Source of the DNA: Spirogloea muscicola
Lineage: Eukaryota > Streptophyta > Zygnematophyceae > Spirogloeales > Spirogloeaceae
Assembly: GCA_009602725.1 (NCBI GenBank)
Contig: WELB01000053.1
Location: 90,878-154,877 of the forward strand
Direction: 5' to 3'
Length of the DNA stretch: 64,000 nucleotides
Numbering within the stretch: position 1 is the first letter of the stretch; each line of letters starts with the position of its first letter. Below the pieces are notes generated by a model. The model did no database searches. It was not told the origin of the DNA and was given only the letters and a program-made list of their open reading frames with translations. Shown one piece after another: positions 1 through 9,260 of this stretch. A program made the position numbers and the translations under genes.

Positions 1-421
1 CGTCGTCCTAACCGACAGCTTCCGGACGAAGGGCCCCATTACTTCTGAGACCGGCTATGCTGTGAAGGTGGCCGAACAGAAGAAGTTGAACAAGTACAAG
101 GACCACCCGGCGGGTGATACCTTTTACCCCCTGGCCATGGACATCCACGGGTGTTACGGGGGTCAGTGGTCCTCGTTACATTCGCTGCTGGCCTCTCAAG
201 CTGACCAGCATCGCCGGGAACGGGGTGCAGCCCTTCCCGGTGGCTCGGTGCCTTTGGGTCTTGTGTCCTGCTACCGTATGCGCTTGTCTATGTCCCTACA
301 GCGGTCCCAGGCGATTGCTTTGCATCGCCGGGCTGGTCGCGCCCTTGCAGCAGCCTCTGGTTTGCGCAGCGGGGTTGCTCTTACTCCCCTCAGCTCATCT
401 GACTTCCTACTGCTGACATGA
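1..421 (+). mobile_element. 3' end of LINE-like element (nuclease-like C-terminus), left arm
   Basis: An open frame runs from the window edge to a TGA at 419-421. It reads VVLTDSF, then AEQKKLNKYKDH, FYPLAMDIHG and ends RAGRALAAASGLRSG...LLLT. The same segment ends the reverse transcriptase element on the other strand (689-1630) and recurs as short fragments across the window. The spacing of an RVDLVG motif (present only in the longer copy), a DVVLTD motif and a later K-rich helix resembles a PD-(D/E)XK nuclease core, which is inference from motifs only. The copy is 5'-truncated by the window. Confidence 0.75.
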
Positions 422-1085
422 GGGTATGGAGGGCGCCCTGCCTGTCTAGCCTTTGGCTCCGTCATGAACACCTGTATGCATCTGGCTGGCAGTTTACAGC
501 CGATTCTTTGATATCAGCAGCCGCATTCCTTTCACTGCCAATGCCCCGCTCGGATGATGAGCGGCTGCTGATATTAAAGAATCGCCTGTAAAACTGCCAG
601 CCAGATGCATACAGGTGTTCATGACGGAGCCAAAGGCTAGGCAGGCAGGGCGCCCTCCATACCCCCGTGTCAGCAGCAGGAAGCCAGATTAGCTGAGGGG
701 AGGAAGAGCAACCCCGCTGCGCAAACCAGAGGCTGCTGCAAGGGCGCGACCAGCCCGGCGATGCAAAGCAATCGCCTGGGACCACTGTAGGCACATAGAC
801 AAACGCATTCGGTAGCAGGACACAAGACCCAAAGGCACCGAGCCACCGGGAAGGGCTGCACCCTGTTCCCAGCGCCGCTGGTCAGCTTGAGAGGCCAGCA
901 GCGATGGTAACGAGGACCACTGACCCCCGTAACACCCGTGGATGTCCACGGCCAGGGGGTAAAAGGTATCACCCGCCGGGTGGTCCTTGTACTTGTTCAA
1001 CTTCTTCTGTTCGGCCACCTTCACAGCATAGCCGGTCTCAGAAGTAATGGGGCCCTTCGTCCGGAAGCTGTCGGTTAGGACGACG
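1..1085. repeat. Large inverted repeat with 36-bp centre
   Basis: Bases 1-524 are nearly the reverse complement of 561-1085, with a few scattered differences, leaving a 36-bp unpaired centre at 525-560. Both arms carry the same 3' end of a LINE-like element, including the last codons and the 3' tail that ends near a GATATCAGCAGCCGC motif. The left arm is cut by the window edge, so the true palindrome may be longer. A real fold-back insertion and an assembly fold-back both fit. Confidence 0.9.
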
Positions 1086-2895
1086 TCCATGAGGAGCCGC
1101 TTGCCACCTCCCAGGGGGACGCCAACCAGATCGACACGCCTCGTCCGAGGGACCCCGTTGCGGAGTTGGACGGGCATCACCCCGGTGCTCTCCGACGCCA
1201 CTTGATATCCCGCCTCCTTGACGATGCCATACATGGCATCACATAGGAGGTTGTGGGAAACCGTGCGCTCACTGCCTCTGGCACACCTGAGCATGTGGTC
1301 ACCCATGAGCAATGCATCATGCTCAATAAGCCCACATTCACACTGGGTCACCCCTGCCAAGCACAGGGATGGTAAGCCAAGGCGGTGGCGCATAGCATCG
1401 CAAAACAAAGCATTATCCATCCGCAAGCCCGCATGCAAAGGCAAAGCGGGGAGCCACTCAGACGCTCCCAGAGACGAAACAGATAGGAGCCGAGCCTGGC
1501 CTCGAGCATCTCCTTGGAGGAGACTCCGGAGATGCTCCAGTGGTTGCTCGTCTGCAGCACGGGAAAACTGCGATTGAGCCTTAAAATCAGAAACGTCAGC
1601 CCAGGCAGCAAAACCAACAGGCTCATTCACCAGAGGCGGGTATGCGGCGAATAGGTCCTGTTGTCATGCTTTGAGAGTCACTTGGAAAGGCAGACTCCCC
1701 TGAACCACGTTACTGATGTGAGGCGCCAACACACGTTGTTGCTCAAGGAGGAATAGTCCAGATATGGATGAAGCCACTTGAGCCCAGCAACCAAGGTTCG
1801 CTGGTCTGCATAAGCGGACCAAGGGGCGACAACCAAGCCACCGCGGCGAATGGGCAGCCTACATTGCACCAGTGCTGCTGGAGACTGCTCTAGGAGTGGG
1901 TGAGCAATCAGATCAGCAAGGCATTGCTGAAGCTTGACATCAATGGATGCATAGATAGCATCCAAGCTGACCAATTGTGGGACCGTACGCAGGAGGTAGC
2001 ACGGCCGCTGTGCCACACTCCTGGTCAAAATGGCCACTGCCAACTGAGAGTCCCCAAGGCTGGGAAGCTCTGGCAGGACCTGCATGTATCCTTGGAGACG
2101 AGCAAGGACAGCACCCTCCAGAAAGACGGGTCCCCTAGTGGCACTCCCAAGATCCTCAAGCCGCCCTCTGGAGTCTGACAAGATGTTGGCAACGAGGGGA
2201 AGAGGGAAAGAGGGATGCTCATGGGGGACCAGGCAGAGCACTTAGCCGGATTGACCCCAAGCCCGATAAGCTGGAGCTGGTGCTGAAGCGTGCTGAAAGC
2301 TCGCAGCACCTCCTCTGGGGGGCCGAGGAGCGTGGTATCATTCGCATAGCTCGGCAGGAGAACGCCAGGGTGAGCGCTCGCCGTGTTGCGCAAAGCACGG
2401 TGATGCGCCAGAGCGAAGAGGAAACCACCCATTGGATCACCTTGGCGTGTCCCCGTCTTTGACTGCAGAACAGCCAAAGAAGTTCCTGCCCCCCACAACA
2501 ATGCAGACGGCAAGCCATACATGCAGCGGAAGTGAGGGAGGAGGGTGGGAAAGTACTGCCTTAGCTCCTCGACAATAACCTGCCGATCCACGGAGTTGAA
2601 GGCGTTCTGTACGTCCACGCTCAAGGCCAGCCAATGGGGGTTGACTTCCAGTGCCGCTCGTACCGCGTGCACCAGGGTCTCAGCGCCAGCACGCGACCCA
2701 GCCCCAAACTGGTGAGGATGGAAGTGCGCCTGGGCATCGTCCTGGATCTGCATGATTAGGGTGCGCCCCACGAGGCGCGACAGAACCTCGGCTGGGCAGC
2801 CGGACCCATGTCCCCCGCACGAGGCTGTGCAAGCTGCCTAGGTGCCGCATCCTCCCTCGCCACCGCCGTGGCCGCCGCGGCGCACGGCGTGGCAA
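561..2895 (-). mobile_element. LINE-like non-LTR retroelement: reverse transcriptase plus nuclease-like domain, degenerate
   Basis: Reading right to left, a reverse transcriptase fragment (2771 to about 2025) shows LSVDVQNAFNSVDR (fingers/palm motif A), GTRQGDPMGGFLFALAHH (motif B) and YANDTTLLGPP at the catalytic box, where YADD is usual. A thumb/connector follows (2241-1678), then a 313-residue frame (1630-689) holding CECGLIEHDALLMGDHMLRC-type Cys/His residues, RVDLVG, LLMDVVLTD and AEQKKLNKY, the last three being candidate PD-(D/E)XK motifs. The coding pieces lie in different frames, so the copy is degenerate. No N-terminal endonuclease is visible and the 5' end stops near an A-rich run at 2894. 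No LTRs or upstream ORF were seen. A second copy lies at 36800-37850. Confidence 0.8.
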
Positions 2896-2926
2896 AAAAA
2901 AAAAGAAAGCGGCTGCTGATATGAAN
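2894..2926. repeat. A-rich run, end motif and single-N gap
   Basis: An A-rich stretch of about 16 bases (2894-2908) leads directly into GCGGCTGCTGATAT (2909-2922), the same motif that ends both arms of the inverted repeat at 510-524 and 561-574. One ambiguous base sits at 2926. This looks like a retroelement 3' terminus joined to the truncated 5' end of the next copy. Confidence 0.5.
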
Positions 2927-2934
2927 AGTATCAA

Positions 2935-3030
2935 GTGTCAAGTGTCAAATCTGAAGTGAGAACTATCAGCATCTGTGTCAAGCGTCGAGTGTCGCGTGCC
3001 AAGTATCAAGTGTTTAGTGTGGCGCGTCAA
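2935..3030. repeat. Degenerate short tandem repeat (TCAAGTGT-like)
   Basis: The octamer-like unit TCAAGTGT recurs with variants (CAAGCGTCGAGTGT, CAAGTATCAAGTGT, GCGTCAAGTG) roughly ten times over 95 bases. No coding potential is visible. Confidence 0.6.
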
Positions 3031-3180
3031 GTGAACCCGAACGAGATTGGAGGGTCACAATGCTGTGGCGAAGGCAACAAGCACAATGCCATACATACAA
3101 TCTCACAAGCATGCAGGTGATGCTGAACAGTTGCAGGTGAGAACTTGATCTCAACGATATCACTTTCCGATATCAACCGA

Positions 3181-3264
3181 GTCTTCGTGACTTACCGAGG
3201 GTAAGCCGGTCCTTGTGACTTACCGAGCGTGACCGGGTCTTTGTGATCCGCGAATGAGCCTTTG
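3181..3264. repeat. Three imperfect 28-bp tandem repeats
   Basis: Three consecutive units start GTCTTCGTGACTTACCGAG (3181), GTCCTTGTGACTTACCGAG (3209) and GTCTTTGTGATCCGCGAATG (3237). The third is the most diverged. Nothing coding is associated. Confidence 0.65.
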
Positions 3265-4392
3265 GCAAGGGATGCCCGTCGACAATGCGGCAGCGACGGC
3301 GTCTCGGCCCAGTTTAAGAGATTGACAAATGAGCCACACGCTTAGGACCAGAGTCCGGATTGAAGTCTAGAAATACCGTGCGCAAGTGTTTGCTGAAGCA
3401 AATGTCTGCAACAGCCTCTGAGCAGCTCGAGACCATGTTCAATTTCTGCACTTCGGCCACACACAAGGTCGCGATCTTCGTGGCGTACCAAGTGTGAGCG
3501 GGTCTCATGCAACCAGCGGAGCTTCTTGTAGTAGGCTCTCTAGCGACTGCTCCGCCAGGTGGCCTTCTGCATTGTGGCATCTCGGTGGGTCGCGTGGGAG
3601 AGGAAACGCTGCCAGTCAATATAGTAAACCTCGATTCACTTCAGCAACCCGGGTAAACAAAGGCCGAGCAGGCTGTGCGGGAGTGTTTTAGAGATAGCAA
3701 GAAGGTGCACCTGCAGTCGTAGCGCGCGACAGGCAACAAGAGCTTTCGGCGGGGGCCGGCTGGAGGCACGATCGAAAGCAAAAATTCTTGAGGCAATCAT
3801 TAATGAATGACCTTCTCGCACATAGGGTTCCGCCAGAAGTTGGCCGAAGGCGTCAGATCGTGCCTTGCACCGTGGAGGTGAAGGGCCTGCCGAAAAGCAG
3901 GCAAGCGTAAGGACAGAAGGCTAGCAACCCTTCGATAGTAGGGCCCTGGGTGCCTAGAGGTGGATCGCGACGGCCTTCGTTTCAGACTGTACTTAAGTGG
4001 CAAACGCGCAGTCCTCAGTGCGTCCATTCAGTTCATTTCTCTTCCGAGCTGGCCTCTCCCAGCCACCGCCCTTTCCTGGATGCGTCTTTCTCTCTAAATG
4101 CGCAGGCCTTAGCGGCGAAAGAAGAAGGCGAAAGCCTTGTGCATTCAGCTGGCGACTCTGCTGGGCGCAGTGGAGGCTGCTTAAGACGTTAGTAATCAAG
4201 ATCTCACATCGTCAGTCCGGGTATACCAAAGGCCATCAAGATTTACAGAAAAGCGGTCTGCAATATGTGTGGATAGTGATGCAAAGAGCTGGCTTTTGGG
4301 CCAGCGACCTGCTACTTCAGGCGGTCTAGATGTGCAAGGAGATCTTCCTACTCTCGCCTCAATTCACATTCTCGATCACTCAGACAACAAAT
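3265..4392. other. Gene-free stretch
   Basis: Only short overlapping frames without recognisable motifs or splice structure are present on both strands. No tRNA or other RNA gene was recognised. Confidence 0.4.
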
Positions 4393-4460
4393 GCGGCTGC
4401 TGATATCCAAAGAGCGGCTGATAAGGCCAGCCAGGTGCATACAGAGGGCATTCATTCACA
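4393..4460 (-). repeat. Isolated copy of the element end motif and tail
   Basis: GCGGCTGCTGATATCC (4393-4408) is followed by GCCAGCCAGGTGCATACAGAG, which parallels the tail at 585-620 (ACTGCCAGCCAGATGCATACAGG). It is a short remnant of the 3' terminal region seen in the palindrome at the window start. Confidence 0.6.
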
Positions 4461-4732
4461 TATGCTGGATAATAATGTAAGGTGTACAGACTCGCAGAGG
4501 AAGTAGCAGCAACGACAAGCGTGACCCAGCATTTCTTGATCTTTATTGTGACGATGATAGAAGTATGTGGTAAAGCTATGTTGTACGCTTCATGTTGGTG
4601 TGAAGCACACGTACAAAGAAGATCAGCGATGCTCGTGACTTTGACTTGTGACACTGATGGTTATACTAATTTTAAATGGAAATTTAAAGTGAAGCCCGGG
4701 CTGCGTTTCTTTGTAGCCTTGATAGGGGAGCT

Positions 4733-5141
4733 TGTGGAGCCGCGCCGGCCATGGCGTGGCGACAGCGGCGGCGACGGCGGCGGCGACCGACGGAGGCGGC
4801 GACTGGGGAGCGACCGAACTAGGCGGGCCCGACAGGTGTTGAGAAGAGCACGGGGGCCTGCCTGCCCTCGAGTGTCTTATGACCCCGGCCCGAACAGATC
4901 AGAAACCGCGTGGGGCAGAGCTGGGTCGGCCAGCCCGGCAGATAAGCCGGTGACCTGGCAGCCGGCGTGTGGGGCCCATGCCATCCACCACCCACTTCTA
5001 GGTCAAAAACCCTAGACCTCGTCTACCGCTGTCTGTGATGAGCATCCCAAGGCGCTACAGCGCAGCTCCACAAAGAACAGCTAGACCTAGACCATATGCA
5101 GCTAGCAGTCAAAGAGTTTACAAAGAACACTCTTTCCAACA
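4733..5141 (-). repeat. 3' LTR of the copia fossil
   Basis: 409 bp, starts TGTGGAGCC and ends CTTTCCAACA on the plus strand; it pairs with 6395-6788. It contains the GCGGCGGCGACGG stretch and CCCTAGACCT segment seen in the partner. The purine tract abuts it at 5142. Confidence 0.88.
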
Positions 5142-5151
5142 CTCCCACTGT
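5142..5151 (-). other. Polypurine tract of the copia fossil
   Basis: On the minus strand CAGTGGGAG lies immediately before the TGTTGG start of the 3' LTR, the position where copia elements prime plus-strand synthesis. Confidence 0.6.
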
Positions 5152-5271
5152 AGCCAGTATGGGTATAGCACACCAGGTCGATCCTCTCGACCTGTCAGAA
5201 CACCTTGACAACAAGTTGACATTGTACACCAGCTTGTAGTCAATCGCCTTCTTGCACTCCAGCTGATCCAT

Positions 5272-5440
5272 CAGCTTCCACTGCTCCGCAGGGCACCTGA
5301 CCTGGTATACCCACTTGCAGCCGCAGCCAATCGCCGTCTGGCGATACTACCGATTCCTCAGCTCCCACTGCTCCGCAGGGCACCTGACCTGGTACACCCA
5401 CTTGCAGCCGCAGCCAATCGCCTTCTCGCGATACTGCAAA
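5272..5440. repeat. Two-copy tandem repeat (about 87 bp) inside the copia fossil
   Basis: CACTGCTCCGCAGGGCACC and the following CACTTGCAGCCGCAGCCAATCG occur twice, 87 bp apart, just inside the 3' LTR. It is an internal duplication of non-coding interior sequence. Confidence 0.75.
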
Positions 5441-6381
5441 CCTGTGCTCCAGGGAACTGTTCAATGTTACCACACAACCAAGTGGACCCGTTGAGACCAC
5501 CAAACTGGCCAGTCCTGCACTACAGTGGGTCGGTGTAGATCGCCAGTGCAGTACCGCATGTCTCCTGCGTCTCTTGATCTTGTTGCTGCATCTTCCCTTT
5601 CTGCTGCACAGCTAAGCGCAGAGGACACTGCACCTTCCGATGCCCAGGCTTCCTGCAATAGTAAGAAATGACCTTGCCTCTGGTCATCCCACTACTCTCA
5701 GCCTGATTCTGCAGCACCAGCTTCCTTGGCTGCTGCACCTTCTCTCTAACAGCCTGCGCCTGCAATGCCAGCATCCTTGGCTGACTTTCCTGCTCCTGCT
5801 CCTTGTCCCGCTGCTTTGCCTCCTCATGAAGAAGACGGCCGCATACGCACCCGCATACGCACCCAAGCGTCCTCTTCTCCTCATCCGCACCATCCAGAAA
5901 GGTGATGACCATGTCAAATTTTCTGACATGCATGAGGCTGTTAAGCAGAATTGACACCTGGAATTCGAGTCAATTCTGACACCCAGAGCCTGAAGCTCGT
6001 CAACCACCCGCTTGAAGCTATTCAAGTGGTCAGCTAGCCTGCTCCCCTCCTCCATCCTCAGATTCAGGAGTTGCCGCTGCGCAATGACCGCCCTCTGCGG
6101 ACCAGCCGGCTCGCACTTGTCCACCAACTTCCTCCATGCCTCGCAGCGCTTGCAGCCGGCAAGTCCTGCGTCAATCGGTGTTGGTCCAGAGTGTTCAAGA
6201 CGGACGCCAAGACAACAGCGTCCCGTTTTTCCCACTCCTGGCTCTCTTTGACGACTGCCTCCGGCCCGGGCATCTCCTCCGAGATGACGCACCACACATG
6301 ATACGCCCGCAGCGTCACCTCCACCTTGCTCCGCCATGGCCGCCAGTCCTGCCCGTCGAACTTCTCGGTGCCAACAAGCAA

Positions 6382-6394
6382 GCCTCTGATACCA
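6382..6394 (-). other. Primer binding site of the copia fossil
   Basis: Minus-strand TGGTATCAGAGGC directly follows the 5' LTR. It matches the initiator tRNA-Met-complementary site TGGTATCAGAG used by many plant copia elements. It is not a tRNA gene. Confidence 0.85.
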
Positions 6395-6788
6395 TGTTGA
6401 GCCGCGCCGGCCATGGCGTGGCGACGGCGGCGGCGACGGCGGCGGCGACCGACGGAGGCGGCGACTGGGGAGCGACCGGACTAGGCGGGCCCGAAAGAAG
6501 AGCAAGGGCTGCCTGCCCTCCAGTGTCTTATGACCCCGGCCCGAACCGATCAGGAACCGCGTGGGGCAGAGCTGGGTCGGCCAGCCCGGCAGATAAGCCG
6601 GTGACCTGGCAGACGGCGTGTGGGGGCCATGCCATCCACCCACTCCGAGGTCACAAACCCTAGACCTTGTCTACAGCTATCTGTGATGAGCATCCCAAGG
6701 CGCTACAGCGCAGCTCCACACGAAACAGCTAGACCTATACCATATGCAGCTAGCAGTCAAGAGTTTACAAAGAACACTCTTTCCAACA
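6395..6788 (-). repeat. 5' LTR of the copia fossil
   Basis: 394 bp, starts TGTTGAGCC and ends CTTTCCAACA on the plus strand, directly followed by the GAGCT target duplication at 6789-6793. Confidence 0.88.
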
Positions 6789-6793
6789 GAGCT

Positions 6794-7590
6794 GACTATC
6801 AAATAGCACAGTCCAGCTAAATATTGTAGGTCCAGCAAAATAGAGACTATGACATGATTGATAAGTGTTCTGTCTCAGGATGCTATTGAGAAAGTAGAGA
6901 AGACTTTGATCGCGAACTGGAGACTGAGGGCAAAGGCGACGCTCGTCTTCCTCGTGTCCGCTCCCACGCTAAAGCTCGTAACTCTGTCATGTGCAGCAAA
7001 ATAGCTTAAGCTGGTACGAAGCACATCAGCAGCTAGCGACTTCTGAGAAGCTTGGCGCCTCTTGCATTGAGGAGCTCCGCCAAGATGGCAACGTCTGTGA
7101 ACCAGCCTCCTAAGTGGCTTCTCATGTATGACGGCTCCCAACCCAGCTCTTATAAGCGAAAGCAAGGCTCATGTACTCGACTCCCAGACCGACAGAGACC
7201 CCTGTGTTGTATTACGACATGCGAGTGCGTCTGGACTGAGCCGGCCGCTTTTTGACGCAAGAAAAGCTCTCTGGTCCTCGTTCAGGCTGACTGACGGTAG
7301 TCAACGGTGGAAAAAGAAGTCGGACTGACAGCCAGCGACTTCAACAGATCATGTGCCCGGCCCGCACACTTGACGGCTGGCAGCTTGTCCAATTCACGAA
7401 AGCTATGGGCCTCATGGATGGGTAATATCACCACCAATGATCCTGCGTAACCCGCGTTCGATTGGGGCCATTGTACTTGTCTTCCTTCTCGGCTTCACTT
7501 TGGAGTTTGTGAGCTACATGTGTAGAATAGACATGAGCAGCTGCTGAGGCGAAAATGACGGCTGATAAAGTATTGGCTCCTGTCATATGG
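6794..7590. other. Gene-free stretch
   Basis: No frame with recognisable motifs or splice structure; no RNA gene seen. Confidence 0.4.
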
Positions 7591-7599
7591 ATAGTGACT

Positions 7600-7770
7600 A
7601 GCACAAAGGGGTTGAAGACAATTTCGTGTACTTGAAACAAATGAAGGCCAAATGGCCAAGTACAAAGCAAGCACATCTATAGACTTACATAACCTACAGC
7701 AGATTGACCCGCTCAGTAAGCACGGGTCAATACCTAAAGGTCGCTTATCGATGCCTGAGTACTAGCTGGA
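7600..7770 (-). repeat. 3' tail of LINE-like family, subfamily D
   Basis: The minus strand gives GACCCGTG...GAGCGGGTCAATCTGC, then TTTGTACTTGGCCATTTGG and CCTTCATTTGTTTCAA. The same order recurs at 54600-54740 (-), in part at 12726-12830 (+) and 19448-19510 (-). In the 54.6-kb copy it directly follows a C-terminal fragment ending LYVLTRGF, so it is a second type of element 3' untranslated tail. Confidence 0.7.
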
Positions 7771-8640
7771 AGACTGCGGGCGGGCGCCGCTTCGCTTCCC
7801 CGCCTCCTCCCTTATGGGAAATCGTTCAGGAATCTCAGAAAGATTGGCTTTCAGTCCTGCCGATTTGCTGAAAGAGTGGGCTTTGTTGTGACAAGCAGAT
7901 ACGGCTTGGGATCGGTGATATCACTGAGTCGGCCACTTGTCAAGATAGTATAAGAGACTGCGTCTTCCAAAATATGTGTTGGTCATAACACTACGCCATG
8001 AACTGCGCACTCGTCCAAACAGAATCAACCAGAAATATTGTAGTGTTTGCAGAGATGTGTGGCCTCAATCGGTGACTGGGGCTTTGAGAGTGAAGCCTGT
8101 TGCTTTCGGGTCACAGTGTGTGTATAACGTATCCAGTGTCTAGTTATTTCGGCTGACTGCTTGTTGAAATGACAGTTACTAGTAGCGGATCACGATCACA
8201 AAGGCCTGATATGAAGATCAATGCCCTACATTTCAGACGACAAACCATTGGCTAAGTAGCTAGAATGCAGCATGTGGTCATTCGCTGGTCACCAATCAGC
8301 AATATGGCACTGAAAAGTGGGTACGCGGAAGCGGCTTAGGGCACACGGATGCGACGCTAGCCTCCCTGGCGGGTGAGCACCACCCTGAGCGGGGCCATCT
8401 TCGTCTTTCCCCGCCCACACAGGAGCAGGCGCTCGTGCTCTGATGTCACTGCCTCTTCTACTCATTGCATTTTTTTTGTGGTTTGGCTTTAGCGCCTTCC
8501 ATATAGCGGTCCTTGGCTCATGCCTCGCGTCTGCGAGCTCGCCGTGCTTCAGCGGCCGCCTCTGGCTATCAGCAAGAAGACTGCTGACCAACTGCTGCTC
8601 TTGTTGAGTTGCGCAGCTTATTAGCGATCGCTGAAGTGAC
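7771..8640. other. Gene-free stretch
   Basis: Nothing recognisable on either strand apart from scattered short frames. Confidence 0.35.
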
Positions 8641-8649
8641 CCTGCTTCC

Positions 8650-9260
8650 TGGTACTTGCTTGGCTGTGCGTGCTAGCGCTTTTCGGCCCCTTCGGACCTA
8701 GTCATGTCTTTTCCGGGCAGGTGTTTAGGTTGCACAGAGGAGCTCATTGGAGAGAGAGAGGGGCGGGGCGTTGGTCTCGCGCCCGCGGCCGCCACTTGGC
8801 GGCGCCTCGCCAGGCCCCCAGCTCGCGGCCCCGGCCCCCAGGCCGGCGGCCCGGCGCGCGCCCCCAGCACCCTGGTCCTCCGGCTCCGTGTACGTTCCTT
8901 TGGGCTGGCCCTCTCACAGCCATCGCCTTGCACTGCAGGAGCTAGTTCTCCTCTCATTCGGCACGCTTGGGCTGGCCTCCACAGCCATCGCTTCTGCGGA
9001 AGCTCCTTCGCCTGGGCTGGACGGCTCTTCTTCGCAGCCAAACGGCCACCTTTGGGAGTGTGCCCCCCGGCTCTCCCCGCGCCGCTTTCTGCTCCGCAAC
9101 ACGACCCGCCACGATCTTTGCCCACCTCCTTGATGCCCGTTTCCTCCCCGCGCAGCCGCTGCCTTGCACCCGCTGCGCCCGCTGCTCGCCCCCCTCGCAG
9201 CCGAGCCGCCAGCCAGCCTCGACAATCGGCCGCCTTGCCTCGCGGCTTCGGACGAGCTGG
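8650..9260 (+). repeat. Tail-derived, GC-rich repeat cluster
   Basis: GCGCTTTTCGGCCCCTTCGGACCTAG at 8680 and GGGCTGGCCCTCTCACAGCC near 8900 are typical of the LINE-like 3' tails, followed by CATCGCCTTGCACTGCAGGAGC. A further GGGCTGGCCTCCACAGCC lies near 8970. The surrounding bases are very GC-rich, which opens long overlapping frames in several phases; none shows protein-like motifs. Confidence 0.55.

Larger units (their letters stand above)
4733..6788 (-). mobile_element. Ty1/copia LTR retrotransposon fossil, gag-only, with both LTRs and 5-bp target duplication
   Basis: Two direct repeats of about 400 bp (4733-5141 and 6395-6788), each bounded by TG...CA, enclose only about 1.25 kb. GAGCT flanks both outer ends (4728-4732 and 6789-6793), the expected 5-bp duplication. 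On the minus strand the 5' LTR is followed directly by a tRNA-Met-type primer site and the 3' LTR is preceded by a purine tract. The interior encodes copia-type Gag: an N-terminal region with KFDGQDWRPWRSKVE and a CCHC-like knuckle (YYCRKPGHRKVQCP). No protease, integrase or reverse transcriptase is seen, so the copy would have depended on a helper. It is a broken fossil with about two breaks in gag. LTR divergence by eye is near 5 percent, so it is neither brand-new nor ancient; no clock rate is available. Confidence 0.88.

Noticed and set aside
6382-6394. tRNA-like sequence
   Set aside because: It is a 13-base primer binding site next to an LTR, with no cloverleaf around it.
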